61,628 nt of DNA. Source: an uncultured Treponema sp. (GTDB lineage: Bacteria > Spirochaetota > Spirochaetia > Treponematales > Treponemataceae). The notes under the pieces were generated by a model that did no database searches, was not told the DNA's origin, and saw only the letters and a program-made list of their open reading frames with translations. The number at the start of each line of letters is the position of its first letter. Position 1 is the first letter of the stretch. The translations under genes and the position numbers were made by a program. Positions 1 through 8,052 of the stretch are shown here, piece by piece. The DNA lies in assembly GCA_947178095.1 (NCBI GenBank), contig CAMWWZ010000003.1, forward strand, positions 1-61,628, read 5' to 3'.

Positions 1-17
1 TTTAAAGGAGGTGCTTT

Positions 18-383
18 ATGAAAAGCATCAAAAAATTTCTCTTTATCATGGTGGCGCTTGCCGCCACTTTGGCATTCTTCTCTTGCAGCAACGGCGATGA
101 TGACGGTGATGATGGAGTCGTAGCCGTATACAAAAGCAACGACGTTGGAGTAATTCTTAAAATTACATGCTTTGACAATGGTACATGGGAAATGATAGAG
201 GACGCATCTGGCGCAGAACCTGAAATGTGGGGAACATACGAAGGAAATCCTTCAAGCGATGGTGATGTCAAAATTACGGCAACGGATGATTACAGAGGAA
301 AACTTGAAGAACCTATTGTTGCCACATTGTCCATAAAAAATGGAAGTTTTGAGTTTGATGGAGCAACATTTAAACTTCAATAG
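18..383 (+). CDS. Small lipoprotein, one-repeat member of a surface lipoprotein family
   Basis: The 121-residue product begins with a basic, hydrophobic signal peptide ending in the relaxed lipobox FFSC, so Cys23 is the likely lipidated residue; an Asp/Gly-rich linker follows. A strong ribosome site (AGGAGG, 6-11) fixes the start. The body contains DNGTWE and WGTYEGNPSSDGDVKIT. Similar blocks occur in the lipoprotein at 3646-4143 and three times in the lipoprotein at 60373-61330, so I place the three genes in one family. The leader, signal peptide and terminator are almost the same as those of the 3646 gene while the middle differs, which suggests duplication followed by divergence or exchange of the exposed part. 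Its promoter lies left of the window. The function is unknown. Confidence 0.85.
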   Translation: MKSIKKFLFIMVALAATLAFFSCSNGDDDGDDGVVAVYKSNDVGVILKITCFDNGTWEMIEDASGAEPEMWGTYEGNPSSDGDVKITATDDYRGKLEEPIVATLSIKNGSFEFDGATFKLQ

Positions 384-396
384 CCATCAATTTCTT

Positions 397-429
397 TAAA
401 AAAAGGCGCGGTCTTTCCGCGCCTTTTTT
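397..429 (+). terminator. Intrinsic terminator after the first lipoprotein
   Basis: AAAAGGCGCGG (401-411) pairs with CCGCGCCTTTT (417-427) around a 5-nt loop and is followed by a T run. The same stem, with one change, follows the sister lipoprotein at 4156-4190. Confidence 0.9.
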
Positions 430-511
430 GCGCTTCTTTCTAAAAACGCTGGCCTTCAAAAATTCATTGCGGAACGAAAATTTTCGTTTCCGCCGACGCT
501 TCAGAAGAAAC

Positions 512-540
512 TTGACAAGCAAAAAAATGCATTATAAAAT
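512..540 (+). promoter_or_regulatory. Sigma-70 promoter of the ABC exporter operon
   Basis: TTGACA (512-517), a 17-bp spacer and TAAAAT (535-540). The -10 box ends 4 nt before an ATG at 545 and 16 nt before the ATG at 557. No Shine-Dalgarno sequence is present, so the mRNA would have almost no leader. This also argues against the longer reading frame that is open upstream of 545. Confidence 0.6.
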
Positions 541-544
541 ATTC

Positions 545-1279
545 ATGAGTGCTTTTATGCCGCTTTTGGAAATCACGAATCTTTGCAAATCTTATCCTCA
601 ATTCAAATTGGACAACGTAAGTTTTTTCTTGGAAAAAGGAAAAATAATGGGCTTCATCGGCAGAAGCGGCGCGGGCAAATCCACGACGATAAAATCCATG
701 TTGCGCCTTGTCCATCCGGAAAGCGGCAAGGTCGTAATAAACGGCTTCGACATTTCAAAAAACGAAGATGAAGTGAAAAATTCGCTTGGCTACATAATTG
801 GCGCGCAATGTTTTTACGAGATGAAAAAAATCTCGACAATCACAAAAGTCACAAAAAAATTTTTCGCGAATTGGAGCGATTCCACATATTCTTCGCTGAC
901 AAAAAAATTCGCCATCGACGAAAGCAAGCGCATAAAAGATTTGTCGGCCGGAATGAAAATAAAATATCAAATCGCGCTTGCGATGAGCCACGATGCTCGC
1001 CTTTTGATTTTCGACGAGCCGACTTCTTCGCTTGATCCTGTTTCTCGCGACGAACTTATGTCGCTTTTCAAAGAATATGTTTCCGACGGCGAGCGCGGAA
1101 TTTTGTTTTCCACGCACATCACGAACGATTTGGAAAAATGCGCCGATTTTATAACTTACATAAAAAATGGAAAAATCATCGAAAGCTGCGCGATTGAGCA
1201 TTTTCACGAAAAATATTCGAACATTGGAATTTCATCTCCAACTCTCGACGACATAATCGTCCATTTGGAGAAAAAATGA
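545..1279 (+). CDS. ABC transporter ATP-binding protein (YtrB/BcrA-like exporter ATPase)
   Basis: The product is 244 residues from ATG 545, or 240 from ATG 557, whose MPLLEITNLCKSYP is the usual beginning of such ATPases. Walker A is GRSGAGKST (residues 39-47), the signature is LSAGMK, Walker B is LLIFDEPTSSLDP and the switch histidine is in FSTH. The reading frame is open further upstream, but the promoter at 512-540 excludes that part. It overlaps the next gene by ATGA, which indicates translational coupling with the membrane subunit. Small ATPase-plus-ABC-2 pairs export antibiotics, peptides or lipids; the substrate here cannot be read from sequence. Confidence 0.85.
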   Translation: MSAFMPLLEITNLCKSYPQFKLDNVSFFLEKGKIMGFIGRSGAGKSTTIKSMLRLVHPESGKVVINGFDISKNEDEVKNSLGYIIGAQCFYEMKKISTITKVTKKFFANWSDSTYSSLTKKFAIDESKRIKDLSAGMKIKYQIALAMSHDARLLIFDEPTSSLDPVSRDELMSLFKEYVSDGERGILFSTHITNDLEKCADFITYIKNGKIIESCAIEHFHEKYSNIGISSPTLDDIIVHLEKK

Positions 1280-1944
1280 AAAACGCCAAGAATCTTCTTC
1301 AAAAAGAAATTTGCCTTTGCCTTTCGCCGATAAATTATATTTTCCTCGCTTTCGTGAGCATGCTGTGCATTCCGAATTATCCGCGCTACATTCCTTTTTT
1401 TTATATTACACTGAATATTTTTTTCATTTTCAACAATGCGCAAATCAACAAAGATTTGCTTTACTCGCAAATTTTGCCCATCGCAAAAAAAGACATTGTA
1501 AAGGCTCGATGCCTGCTCGTGCTTTTTTTGGAAATCGCGGAATTCGCAATCAGCATTCCGTTTGCAATAATCGGCGCAAAAATCATCGCGATGCCAAATG
1601 CTGCCGGCATAAATGCGAACTTCGCATTTTACGGAATGGCGATGATTCCGCTGACGCTTTGGCACATCGTATTTTTCGCAGCGTTTTACAAAAAGGCAGA
1701 ACGCCCGACCCTTCCTTTTTTGCTAGCGAGCATCGTTTTTTTTGCGGCGTACATTTTTTTGGACACGATGGTTTTGCTCGGCAGGAATTCGCAAGTTCCC
1801 ATCATTATGAAACTTGATTCGCTTGATGCAAAAAATTTTCCCGCGCAAATGCCAATTCTTTTCGCAGGAATTTTGTTCTATGTTTTAGGCTGGATTTTCA
1901 CTTACAAAATTTCCGCAAAAAGATTTGAAAAAGTGGATTTGTAA
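1276..1944 (+). CDS. ABC-2 type exporter membrane subunit
   Basis: The 222-residue protein has about six hydrophobic segments separated by short basic loops and no signal peptide. Its ATG overlaps the stop of the ATPase gene (ATGA), so the two are very likely made together and form one exporter in the inner membrane. Sequence conservation in ABC-2 membrane subunits is low. The call rests on the topology, the size and the coupling to the ATPase. No regulator is encoded nearby. Confidence 0.75.
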   Translation: MKNAKNLLQKEICLCLSPINYIFLAFVSMLCIPNYPRYIPFFYITLNIFFIFNNAQINKDLLYSQILPIAKKDIVKARCLLVLFLEIAEFAISIPFAIIGAKIIAMPNAAGINANFAFYGMAMIPLTLWHIVFFAAFYKKAERPTLPFLLASIVFFAAYIFLDTMVLLGRNSQVPIIMKLDSLDAKNFPAQMPILFAGILFYVLGWIFTYKISAKRFEKVDL

Positions 1945-2004
1945 TTTACAAAAAGAACGCGAGTTTTTTTTCGAAGCCCCTTACGGAAGCGAAGCGGTGC
2001 AGAC

Positions 2005-2040
2005 GCTAGCACCAGCGGAAGCGAAATTTTTAGTGCTAGC
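2005..2040. repeat. Short inverted repeat between convergent genes
   Basis: GCTAGCAC (2005-2012) and GTGCTAGC (2033-2040) form an 8-bp inverted repeat that overlaps the aroA stop codon, between the convergent ends of the exporter operon and aroA. It may weakly terminate transcription, but there is no clear T run. Confidence 0.3.
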
Positions 2041-3433
2041 ATTCTTCAAAACCGCAGCCTAGCCCATTCATCGCGTCGTAAAAATTCGGGAATGAAACTG
2101 CGGCGCATTCGGCATTGTTCACGATGATTTTTTCGTGCGCGGGCAAAGCCAATCCCATGCAAGCGGCCGCCATCGCGACTCTATGGTCGTCGTAACTTTC
2201 CACTGTTCCGCCGTGCAAATTAAATTTCGGATTCGCAGAGCCGTCGGCATTGAGCGGACTTTTTCCGTGCACCGCCAAAAAATCGCGCCCGCGCTCGTCC
2301 ACGCCGTCTTCCAAATCTGCGCCGAGTTTTTGCAATTCGTCTTTCAAAACTTTTATCCTGTCCGTTTCCTTGCGCCGGCAAACCGAAGCGTCCTCGAAAA
2401 TCACAGTTCCTTCCGCAAAACACGCCGCCACAGCGAGCGCGCAAATCGCATCGGGAAAATCCGAAATCGCAACGCGCAGAATTTTTTCCGGAAGATTTTC
2501 CGTGGAAAGCCTTCCGCGATTTTTCAATTTTGAAAATTTTCCGCCGCGAACGATGAGCGAAGAATGCGATTTGTCCTCTTCGATGTCCGCGCCGAGCGAT
2601 TTCAAAACATCGACAATTTTGTCGTCGCCTTGGCTTCCCGAAAAATCCACATTTTCGATTTTGATTTCGCTGTTCGTCAAAATTGCGGCGATGAGCGGAA
2701 ACGCCACTCCTTCCCAATCGCTTGGAATGACGCAATCGTGCGCGAGCAATTCTGTGGGAGGAGTAACTGAAATCTGCTTGAAGTCGCTCGACATTTCCAC
2801 TTTCACGCCGAAAGATTCAAGCCAAATTTTTGTCATCGTCAAATACGGAGTTTCTTTCGGATCGCTCAATTTAATTCGAAGCGTGTCTTTCATCCGCAAC
2901 GCCGCGAGCATCATTCCCGTGATGTACTGGCTTGAAATCGAGCCTTCCGTGCGAACAATTTTTTTTCCGTCGGCAGGACCTTTTATAATGAGGGGGCAAC
3001 ATTTGCTTTGCGGAATCGCGCATTCCGCCGCCGCGCCCATTTGCCGAATCACATCCACAACGTGAAAAACTGGTCTTCGCCGAATGCTTTGGTCGCCGGT
3101 GAAAATGCTCCAGCCTTCAAACGTGGCGCACACGGGCGAAAGAAAATATAAAAGCGAACCGGAATTTCCGACGTTCACGACATCGCTCGGAAGATGCGCA
3201 TTTTTTCCCGCGCCAAAAACGAGCCATTTTTGCGGCGAAGTGAATTCGATTTTCGCGCCTATAAGCGGAACGGCTTCGGCCGCGCTCAAACAATCCGCGC
3301 TGCCGAGAGGATTTAAAATCTGCGACGTGCCTTCCGCCAAAGCGGACAAAATGAGCGCGCGAATCGTGTGGCTTTTTGAGCCGGGAACTGTTATGCTGCC
3401 CGAAAGTTCGTGCGGGCCAGAAGAAATTCTCAT
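2036..3433 (-). CDS. aroA: 3-phosphoshikimate 1-carboxyvinyltransferase (EPSP synthase)
   Basis: This cytosolic enzyme makes 5-enolpyruvylshikimate-3-phosphate from shikimate-3-phosphate and phosphoenolpyruvate in the chorismate pathway. Family motifs are present: GSKSHTIRAL near the N-terminus, NSGSLLYFL, and RRKETDRI near the C-terminus. The length (465 residues) is somewhat above the usual 430-450. I chose ATG 3433 (MRISSGPHELSG) over an in-frame TTG at 3493 because a promoter with TATAAT lies just 6 nt upstream of it. No other shikimate gene is adjacent, and the gene appears to be a single transcription unit made as a leaderless mRNA. Confidence 0.95.
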   Translation of the reverse strand: MRISSGPHELSGSITVPGSKSHTIRALILSALAEGTSQILNPLGSADCLSAAEAVPLIGAKIEFTSPQKWLVFGAGKNAHLPSDVVNVGNSGSLLYFLSPVCATFEGWSIFTGDQSIRRRPVFHVVDVIRQMGAAAECAIPQSKCCPLIIKGPADGKKIVRTEGSISSQYITGMMLAALRMKDTLRIKLSDPKETPYLTMTKIWLESFGVKVEMSSDFKQISVTPPTELLAHDCVIPSDWEGVAFPLIAAILTNSEIKIENVDFSGSQGDDKIVDVLKSLGADIEEDKSHSSLIVRGGKFSKLKNRGRLSTENLPEKILRVAISDFPDAICALAVAACFAEGTVIFEDASVCRRKETDRIKVLKDELQKLGADLEDGVDERGRDFLAVHGKSPLNADGSANPKFNLHGGTVESYDDHRVAMAAACMGLALPAHEKIIVNNAECAAVSFPNFYDAMNGLGCGFEEC

Positions 3434-3439
3434 AGCGAA

Positions 3440-3468
3440 ATTATAGCGGATTTTTAAAACAAAGTAAA
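3440..3468 (-). promoter_or_regulatory. Promoter of aroA, leaderless geometry
   Basis: On the minus strand, TTTACT (3468-3463), a 17-bp spacer and TATAAT (3445-3440) are followed by only 6 nt before the ATG at 3433. Transcription would start at or next to the A of the ATG. No ribosome site is present. Confidence 0.7.
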
Positions 3469-3553
3469 GGAAACTTCTAGCGCATTCCAACAACAGTCGT
3501 CAACTTCAACACAAATCCGCGAATAAATTTGCACATTTTTTTGGCCACAACTA

Positions 3554-3585
3554 TTGACAAATTTTTTTTTGTATGTTTGTATAGT
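3554..3585 (+). promoter_or_regulatory. Possible promoter of the second small lipoprotein
   Basis: TTGACA (3554-3559) is perfect, but the best -10 match, TATAGT (3580-3585), is 20 bp away across a T run. The spacing is long, so the exact -10 box is uncertain. Confidence 0.45.
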
Positions 3586-3645
3586 GATTTTATATTCCAC
3601 GGCAGTGTGAAAGTGAATCACTATTTTATTTAAAGGAGGTGCTTT

Positions 3646-4143
3646 ATGAAAAGCATCAAAAAATTTCTCTTTATCATGGTGGCTCTTGCCACTGCTTTGG
3701 CGTTCGTCTCTTGCAGCAACAGCAGTGATGATGGTGGCAGCAACAACAGTAATAGCAACAGCAATAATAGTAGTAACAACAATGCTGACAACAACAATAG
3801 CAGTAATAACAACGGTGGCGGCAATAACAATACCGTTGCCAAACCGTCTGTCGTTGCTACGTATGAATCAGATAAGTATGGCGATACATTGATATTCTAT
3901 AGTGATGATACATGGGAACTAATTACAACGGTAATGGGTAAGGATGTTGTTGATTGTTCAGGAACAACAGATTGGGGGAATCCTGCCAAAAATGGTTATC
4001 TCACCCTTACGAAAAAAAAGCAATTAGATTATGAGGCTGGAAAACTGAAAGACCTTTCCCTCGCAGATCAAGAAACATATGAAGACATATCAATTAATGC
4101 TGGAAAGATGTATTTTTGGAATACATCTTTCACCCGTCAATAA
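3646..4143 (+). CDS. Small lipoprotein with Asn/Ser-rich linker, sister of the 18-383 gene
   Basis: The 165-residue product has the same signal peptide as the protein at 18-383, with a relaxed lipobox ending at Cys23. A low-complexity linker of about 45 residues made almost only of Asn, Ser and Gly follows, encoded by AAC/AAT/AGC runs that could change length by slippage. The body has TLIFYSDDTWELI and WGNPAKNGYLTLT, matching the family repeat. The ribosome site (AAAGGAGG, 3632-3639) is identical to that of its sister. The linker probably lifts the beta-rich domain away from the membrane surface. The function is unknown. Confidence 0.85.
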   Translation: MKSIKKFLFIMVALATALAFVSCSNSSDDGGSNNSNSNSNNSSNNNADNNNSSNNNGGGNNNTVAKPSVVATYESDKYGDTLIFYSDDTWELITTVMGKDVVDCSGTTDWGNPAKNGYLTLTKKKQLDYEAGKLKDLSLADQETYEDISINAGKMYFWNTSFTRQ

Positions 4144-4155
4144 ACTCATATTCCT

Positions 4156-4190
4156 TTAAAAAAAGGCGCGGCTCGTCCGCGCTTTTTTTT
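4156..4190 (+). terminator. Intrinsic terminator after the second small lipoprotein
   Basis: A GCGCGG/CCGCGC stem with a flanking A run and T8 forms a typical terminator, nearly identical in sequence to the one at 397-429. Confidence 0.85.
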
Positions 4191-4283
4191 CGTCTTGCGT
4201 TAAAAAGTTTTCAAAAAAGCCTACCTTATATGATGACACCTCGAAAAACTTGCCTTTGGCAATTTTTTCGAATGTGCCGACGA

Positions 4284-4316
4284 GTTTTAAGTCGCTATGA
4301 TAGCGCGACTTAAAAC
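4284..4316. repeat. Perfect 12-bp inverted repeat
   Basis: GTTTTAAGTCGC (4284-4295) and GCGACTTAAAAC (4305-4316) are perfectly complementary around a 9-nt loop. It resembles the last hairpin of the modular element described at 5488-5629, but no other modules are present here. Confidence 0.6.
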
Positions 4317-4335
4317 ATCGCATTTTTAAAGTTAC

Positions 4336-4359
4336 CTCTAAAAACTGAAGTTTTTAGAG
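4336..4359. repeat. Hairpin with a second copy before the HU-like gene
   Basis: CTCTAAAAACT and AGTTTTTAGAG pair perfectly around GA, 20 bp before the EEP gene. A near-identical hairpin lies at 47520-47545 in the leader region of the HU-like gene. Both stand just upstream of a coding region, so a role in mRNA stability or attenuation is possible. Confidence 0.6.
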
Positions 4360-4378
4360 ATTTCCATGTGAGGTGAAA

Positions 4379-5449
4379 ATGAAAACAAAAATCAAAACTT
4401 TTGCGATGATGCTCGCGCTTGCAACTTGCGCGGCTTTTTTGGCTTTGTGCTTTGCGACGCTTTTCGGCGGTTGCGCGGGCGCAAGGGAGGGGAAACGCGC
4501 TTCGCTGAAAATCGTCAATTGGAACGCGCAGACTTTTTTCGACGCTAACAACGACGGCATTGAATATTCCAATTTTCAAAAGTCGAAAAAATGGGGCGAA
4601 GCAGCGTACAAGGAGCGGCTCAAAAAACTTTGCCGCGCAATCAAAGTTCTCGACGGCGATGTCGTGATTCTCGAGGAAATCGAAAACGAAGGAATTCTGC
4701 ACGACATTTCAAACGCGCTCGCTGGCGAAAATTGGAATCCGAAAAAAGTTTATCGTTACGGATGTTTTTCCAAAAAGAAAAATTCTTCGATTGGCTGCGC
4801 CGTGATTTCTCGCCACGAACTCTGCGGATTTAAAATTCATTCGCTCGATGTTCGTGCGGAAAATTCGCGCGCGCCTTCGATGCGTCCGCTTATGGAAGTG
4901 GATTTGCTCATCGCGAAAAATAAATTTTCCAGCGGCAAAAAATCGCGCGCGCTGAAAATTTTCGTGAATCATTGGAAGTCGAAATCGGGCGGCGAAGAAG
5001 AATCGAAAATTTGGCGACAATGGCAAGAAGGACTTTTGGCGCAAAAAATTTCTGACGCGCGAAACGATGCCACTTTGCCCGCGATAATTTGCGCCGGAGA
5101 TTTTAATCAAGATATAAGCGAATTTAATTTTATCGATATTGACGCGATTGAAGCGGAAGATTTTTACAACACGCCGAATATCGAATTTGCGATGCTTTTT
5201 TCGAGCGAAAAAATTTTTGTGTATTCGCCGTGGCCAGAATTTTCAGGCGAAGAAGGTAGCTATTTTTTCCGCGACAAATGGGAGAGAATCGATCATTTTT
5301 TTGCTTGCGGGCAAATCGCGCTCAAAGAATTTTCGCCGCAAACTTCCGGCGCGTGGGCGTATGAAGACGGCAGACCGAAGCCGTTTAAAATTTATTCGCT
5401 CAATGGATATTCCGACCATTTGCCAATTTCGTGCGTCGTGGAATTTTAA
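4379..5449 (+). CDS. Endonuclease/exonuclease/phosphatase-fold lipoprotein
   Basis: The 356-residue product has a long hydrophobic leader ending in lipobox LFGGC, then an EEP-fold (DNase I-like) domain. Its active-site landmarks appear in order: NWNAQTFFD, EEIEN (metal-binding Glu), VNHWKSKSGG, AGDFNQD and the C-terminal SDHLPI, which holds the catalytic Asp-His pair. Such metal-dependent enzymes cut phosphodiester bonds in nucleic acids or hydrolyse phospholipid headgroups. As a lipoprotein it would act outside the cytoplasmic membrane, for example in scavenging extracellular DNA. ATG 4379 sits after GAGGTG; a GTG at 4373 is possible but less suited. Confidence 0.85.
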   Translation: MKTKIKTFAMMLALATCAAFLALCFATLFGGCAGAREGKRASLKIVNWNAQTFFDANNDGIEYSNFQKSKKWGEAAYKERLKKLCRAIKVLDGDVVILEEIENEGILHDISNALAGENWNPKKVYRYGCFSKKKNSSIGCAVISRHELCGFKIHSLDVRAENSRAPSMRPLMEVDLLIAKNKFSSGKKSRALKIFVNHWKSKSGGEEESKIWRQWQEGLLAQKISDARNDATLPAIICAGDFNQDISEFNFIDIDAIEAEDFYNTPNIEFAMLFSSEKIFVYSPWPEFSGEEGSYFFRDKWERIDHFFACGQIALKEFSPQTSGAWAYEDGRPKPFKIYSLNGYSDHLPISCVVEF

Positions 5450-5487
5450 AAAATGCCCGAACCTCCGCTCGGTTGTACAAAAAATAA

Positions 5488-5629
5488 TTAAAATCAGCAA
5501 CTAATTAAGCGTTGCTGATTTTAATGTCGAGTTTCTTTCAGAAACTCGCTTATATACTGCCGTTTTTCATTTAATTGCAAAACGGCGTTTTCAACAACTC
5601 AAAAATTGAAACTTTTGAGTTGTTGAAAA
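5488..5629 (-). repeat. Modular four-hairpin element, copy a (reverse orientation)
   Basis: Read on the minus strand the order is H1 (17-bp perfect arms, 5613-5629 with 5588-5604), H2 (GCCGTTTT with AAAACGGC, 5579-5586 and 5559-5566), H3 (CGAGTTTCT with AGAAACTCG, 5528-5548) and H4 (TTAAAATCAGCAAC with its complement, 5488-5524). The same modules in the same order occur at 18183, 23138, 27167, 60271 and in part at 47037. H3 and H4 are nearly identical to copy b, while H2 differs from the others by paired changes in both arms. H1 overlaps the -35 box of the azgA promoter. Confidence 0.8.
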
Positions 5630-5651
5630 TTAATGAACTCTACGCTATAAT
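5623..5651 (+). promoter_or_regulatory. Promoter of the purine permease gene
   Basis: TTGAAA (5623-5628), a 17-bp spacer and TATAAT (5646-5651). The -35 box is the outer arm of hairpin H1 of the element at 5488-5629. The leader of about 100 nt has a small GAAAGC/GCTTTC hairpin, but I could not match it to a purine riboswitch. Confidence 0.7.
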
Positions 5652-5757
5652 GAAAGCATTCTTGCAAGGGCTTTCGGTTATCCGTTTGTCGCGGTCGCTT
5701 TAAGGCTGGCGGCCGCCTTCCGTTCGGGGGCTTGGCAGCTTAAAGGAGATTCATTTT

Positions 5758-7083
5758 ATGGAGAAGTTCTTCAAACTCAAAGAGAACGGAACTACAGTTG
5801 GACGCGAGGTTGTGGGCGGCGTAACTACATTCCTCGCGATGGTCTACATTCTCGCCGTAAATCCGGGAATCCTCGGACAATGCGGAAACGGAATGACGTT
5901 CGAGGCGGTTTTCACTGCCACGGCAATCGCTTCGGGAATCGCGACGCTTGTGATGGCGTTCATAGCAAATCTTCCCGTGGCTCTCGCGCCGGGACTTGGA
6001 CTCAATGCCTTCTTCACTTTTTCCGTCGTGTTCGGAATGGGATGCTCTTGGCAATTCGCGCTCACGGCGGTTTTCGTGGAAGGCATCATTTTCATTTTGC
6101 TTTCGCTTTTCGGCGTGCGCGAAGCGATAATCAAATCGATTCCGACATCGCTCAAAAAAGCGGTCGCAGCTGGAATCGGACTTTTCATCACGATCATCGG
6201 TTTGGCAAACGCTGGCATCATTTCCACGCAGACAGGAACGCTCATCGGCTTCGTCAATTTTACGGCGGAAAACAAAGCGGCGATTGTCGCAATCATCGGA
6301 CTCATTCTCACGATCGTGCTTTACGTGATGAAAGTTCCCGGCTCAATTTTAATTGCGATCATAATCACAACGATTGTAGGAATTCCATTCGGCGTGACAA
6401 GCGTTCCGCCAAACTGGAAACCATTTTCCGCTCCGTCCGCGCCGCTGTTTTTCCAATTCGCGTTCGGCGAAGCATTTTCTTCAAGCGCAATGATTTTGAA
6501 ATTCATCGTCGTGCTTTTCACATTTTTGTTCACTGACATTTTCGACACAATCGGAACTTTGCTCGGCGTGGCTGAACAAGGCAATCTCAAAGACGAAAGC
6601 GGCAACATGAAAAATGTCAAAGGCGCGTTGCTCGCCGATTCAGTTGGAACAGTCGTTGGCGCGTGTCTCGGAACTTCCACGGTAACTTCATTTGTCGAAT
6701 CAACTTCCGGCGTGGCGGCAGGCGCACGCACAGGCCTTGCCTCGGTTGTAACCGGCGTTTTGTTCCTGCTCTCGCTTTTCCTCACTCCGCTTTTCGCGCT
6801 CATTCCTGCGGCGGCCACAGCTCCGGCTTTGATTTTCGTCGGATTTTTGATGATGAAATCTGTCACGGAAATTGACTTCGGCGACCCGACGGAAGGAATC
6901 CCCGCGTTCATCACAATCATGGTGATGCCGTTCTCATACTCGATTTCAAAAGGAATCGCATGGGGAATGATTTCCTACGTCATCACAAAATGCGCCGGAA
7001 AAAAGTCAAAAGACATTACAATTGTAACTTGGATTTTGGCGGCAGTTTTCGTGGCGGACATGATTTTCGAAGCGGTAAAATAA
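5758..7083 (+). CDS. NCS2 family purine permease, AzgA-type (guanine/hypoxanthine)
   Basis: The 441-residue integral membrane protein has about 12-14 hydrophobic segments. The N-terminal TTFLAMVYILAVNPGIL, the APGLGLNAFF stretch and FTDIFDTIGTLLGVAEQ are hallmarks of the AzgA branch of NCS2 permeases, which take up hypoxanthine, guanine or adenine with protons. The ribosome site AAAGGAG precedes ATG 5758. It is a single gene with its own promoter at 5623-5651. Purine uptake fits a host-associated treponeme; the exact base transported cannot be told from sequence. Confidence 0.9.
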   Translation: MEKFFKLKENGTTVGREVVGGVTTFLAMVYILAVNPGILGQCGNGMTFEAVFTATAIASGIATLVMAFIANLPVALAPGLGLNAFFTFSVVFGMGCSWQFALTAVFVEGIIFILLSLFGVREAIIKSIPTSLKKAVAAGIGLFITIIGLANAGIISTQTGTLIGFVNFTAENKAAIVAIIGLILTIVLYVMKVPGSILIAIIITTIVGIPFGVTSVPPNWKPFSAPSAPLFFQFAFGEAFSSSAMILKFIVVLFTFLFTDIFDTIGTLLGVAEQGNLKDESGNMKNVKGALLADSVGTVVGACLGTSTVTSFVESTSGVAAGARTGLASVVTGVLFLLSLFLTPLFALIPAAATAPALIFVGFLMMKSVTEIDFGDPTEGIPAFITIMVMPFSYSISKGIAWGMISYVITKCAGKKSKDITIVTWILAAVFVADMIFEAVK

Positions 7084-7091
7084 TTTTTTTT

Positions 7092-7114
7092 GCAGGGAGG
7101 GATACCCCCCCTGC
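7092..7114 (+). terminator. GC-rich hairpin with a C7 tract after the permease
   Basis: GCAGGG (7092-7097) pairs with CCCTGC (7109-7114), and the right arm contains seven C in a row (7105-7111). It follows the permease stop by a few bases and may end its transcript, though the T run lies before rather than after the stem. Confidence 0.4.
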
Positions 7115-7141
7115 GCCCGCATTTTGTTGCGAAATGATTTT

Positions 7142-7183
7142 TTCAAGCAATGAACGAATCTGAAAATTCCTTCATTGCTTGAA
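7142..7183. repeat. Perfect 13-bp inverted repeat before the secreted-protein cluster
   Basis: TTCAAGCAATGAA (7142-7154) and TTCATTGCTTGAA (7171-7183) are perfectly complementary with a 16-nt loop, 11 bp before the first gene of the cluster. The ends resemble module H1 of the modular element. Confidence 0.6.
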
Positions 7184-7194
7184 TTTAAGGTTTT

Positions 7195-8052
7195 ATGAAA
7201 AGAAGAATTCTGTTACCGCTTTTTTTATCCTGCAGCATCGCTATGGGATATTCACAAGAAACGAGATTCTCAAACATTGATTTTCAAATTGACTATACGG
7301 AAGGTTTTATCAAGACAGCTAATACATATTATGCGTTAAATGAAACTGAAGTTATAGATGGCAGCTGGAAAAAAACTGGTAAAAAAATCAAAAAAGGCGA
7401 GACTGCCACCGTAGAGGGAGTTATTTATACAATCGACGATTATATATTTGCTGGCTATAAAGGAAATTGGATTTCGGCAGATGACGTGGCAATAAAAGAA
7501 TCCGACATATTGCCCAATTACCTGTTAAGAAAAAACAAAAGCAATGAAATTATATGGATTGCCGATTGGTATAAAGATGTAATAAATCTGTCGCGAAAAG
7601 AGGCAATACGCTTTATAAACAAAAAACTCCCGGTAACAGAAGATTTGTATTTTGCCGATTCGGACACCTATTGGTATGAGGACTACGCTTCTTATCCATT
7701 CGGAATTGACTTTACAAATGTGCTTCTAAATATAAGGTTTTTAGGTCGTGATGGCTATAATTTTCTCATAAAAAGAATTGAAAAGAAAAATCAAGATTAT
7801 ATCATCACATGCTTTCCCACTGAAATATATGACTGGTCTGACATTTCCGCAAAATGCACGGATCTTGAAAATTTTCCCAATCCAACCAAGACTTTTTCAT
7901 TGAGGATTTCGCCTTTAAAAGATTCTATAAAAGTCTATAATTTTGAAACCAAAAAATTGATTGTGTCTTTAATTCCTGTCACTGATAAATGGGTCGATTT
8001 GTTTCAAGATTTTCTTAAAACAGGGAAGAAAGGAAATGAGGAGAAAAGATAA
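7195..8052 (+). CDS. Secreted protein, first member of a tandem paralogous cluster
   Basis: The 285-residue product has a signal peptide (MKRRILLPLFLSCSIAMGYS) and no later membrane segment. After an SH3-like N-terminal part come an IIWIADWYKD block and a C-terminal block with KVYNFETKKLIVSLIP. Both have counterparts (PRWIPIWYFE, KIYNGETGKLCLDLIQ) in the protein at 12540-13709, so these two form one subfamily. It lacks the acidic linker and C-terminal anchor of its relatives. The stop codon directly abuts the next ATG (8053), so they share an operon. I do not recognise a named family; the role is unknown. Confidence 0.8.
   Translation: MKRRILLPLFLSCSIAMGYSQETRFSNIDFQIDYTEGFIKTANTYYALNETEVIDGSWKKTGKKIKKGETATVEGVIYTIDDYIFAGYKGNWISADDVAIKESDILPNYLLRKNKSNEIIWIADWYKDVINLSRKEAIRFINKKLPVTEDLYFADSDTYWYEDYASYPFGIDFTNVLLNIRFLGRDGYNFLIKRIEKKNQDYIITCFPTEIYDWSDISAKCTDLENFPNPTKTFSLRISPLKDSIKVYNFETKKLIVSLIPVTDKWVDLFQDFLKTGKKGNEEKR

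Noticed and set aside
755..1207. Long minus-strand reading frames over the ABC ATPase gene
   Set aside because: Arg/Phe-rich translation, no ribosome site, and complementary to a gene with clear motifs.
2036..3493. Longer EPSP synthase start at TTG 3493
   Set aside because: The extra 20 residues cover a good promoter whose -10 box lies 6 nt before ATG 3433.
5652..5757. Purine riboswitch before the permease gene
   Set aside because: The leader lacks the conserved junction and loop sequences of the purine aptamer that I would expect to read; only a small GAAAGC/GCTTTC stem is visible.
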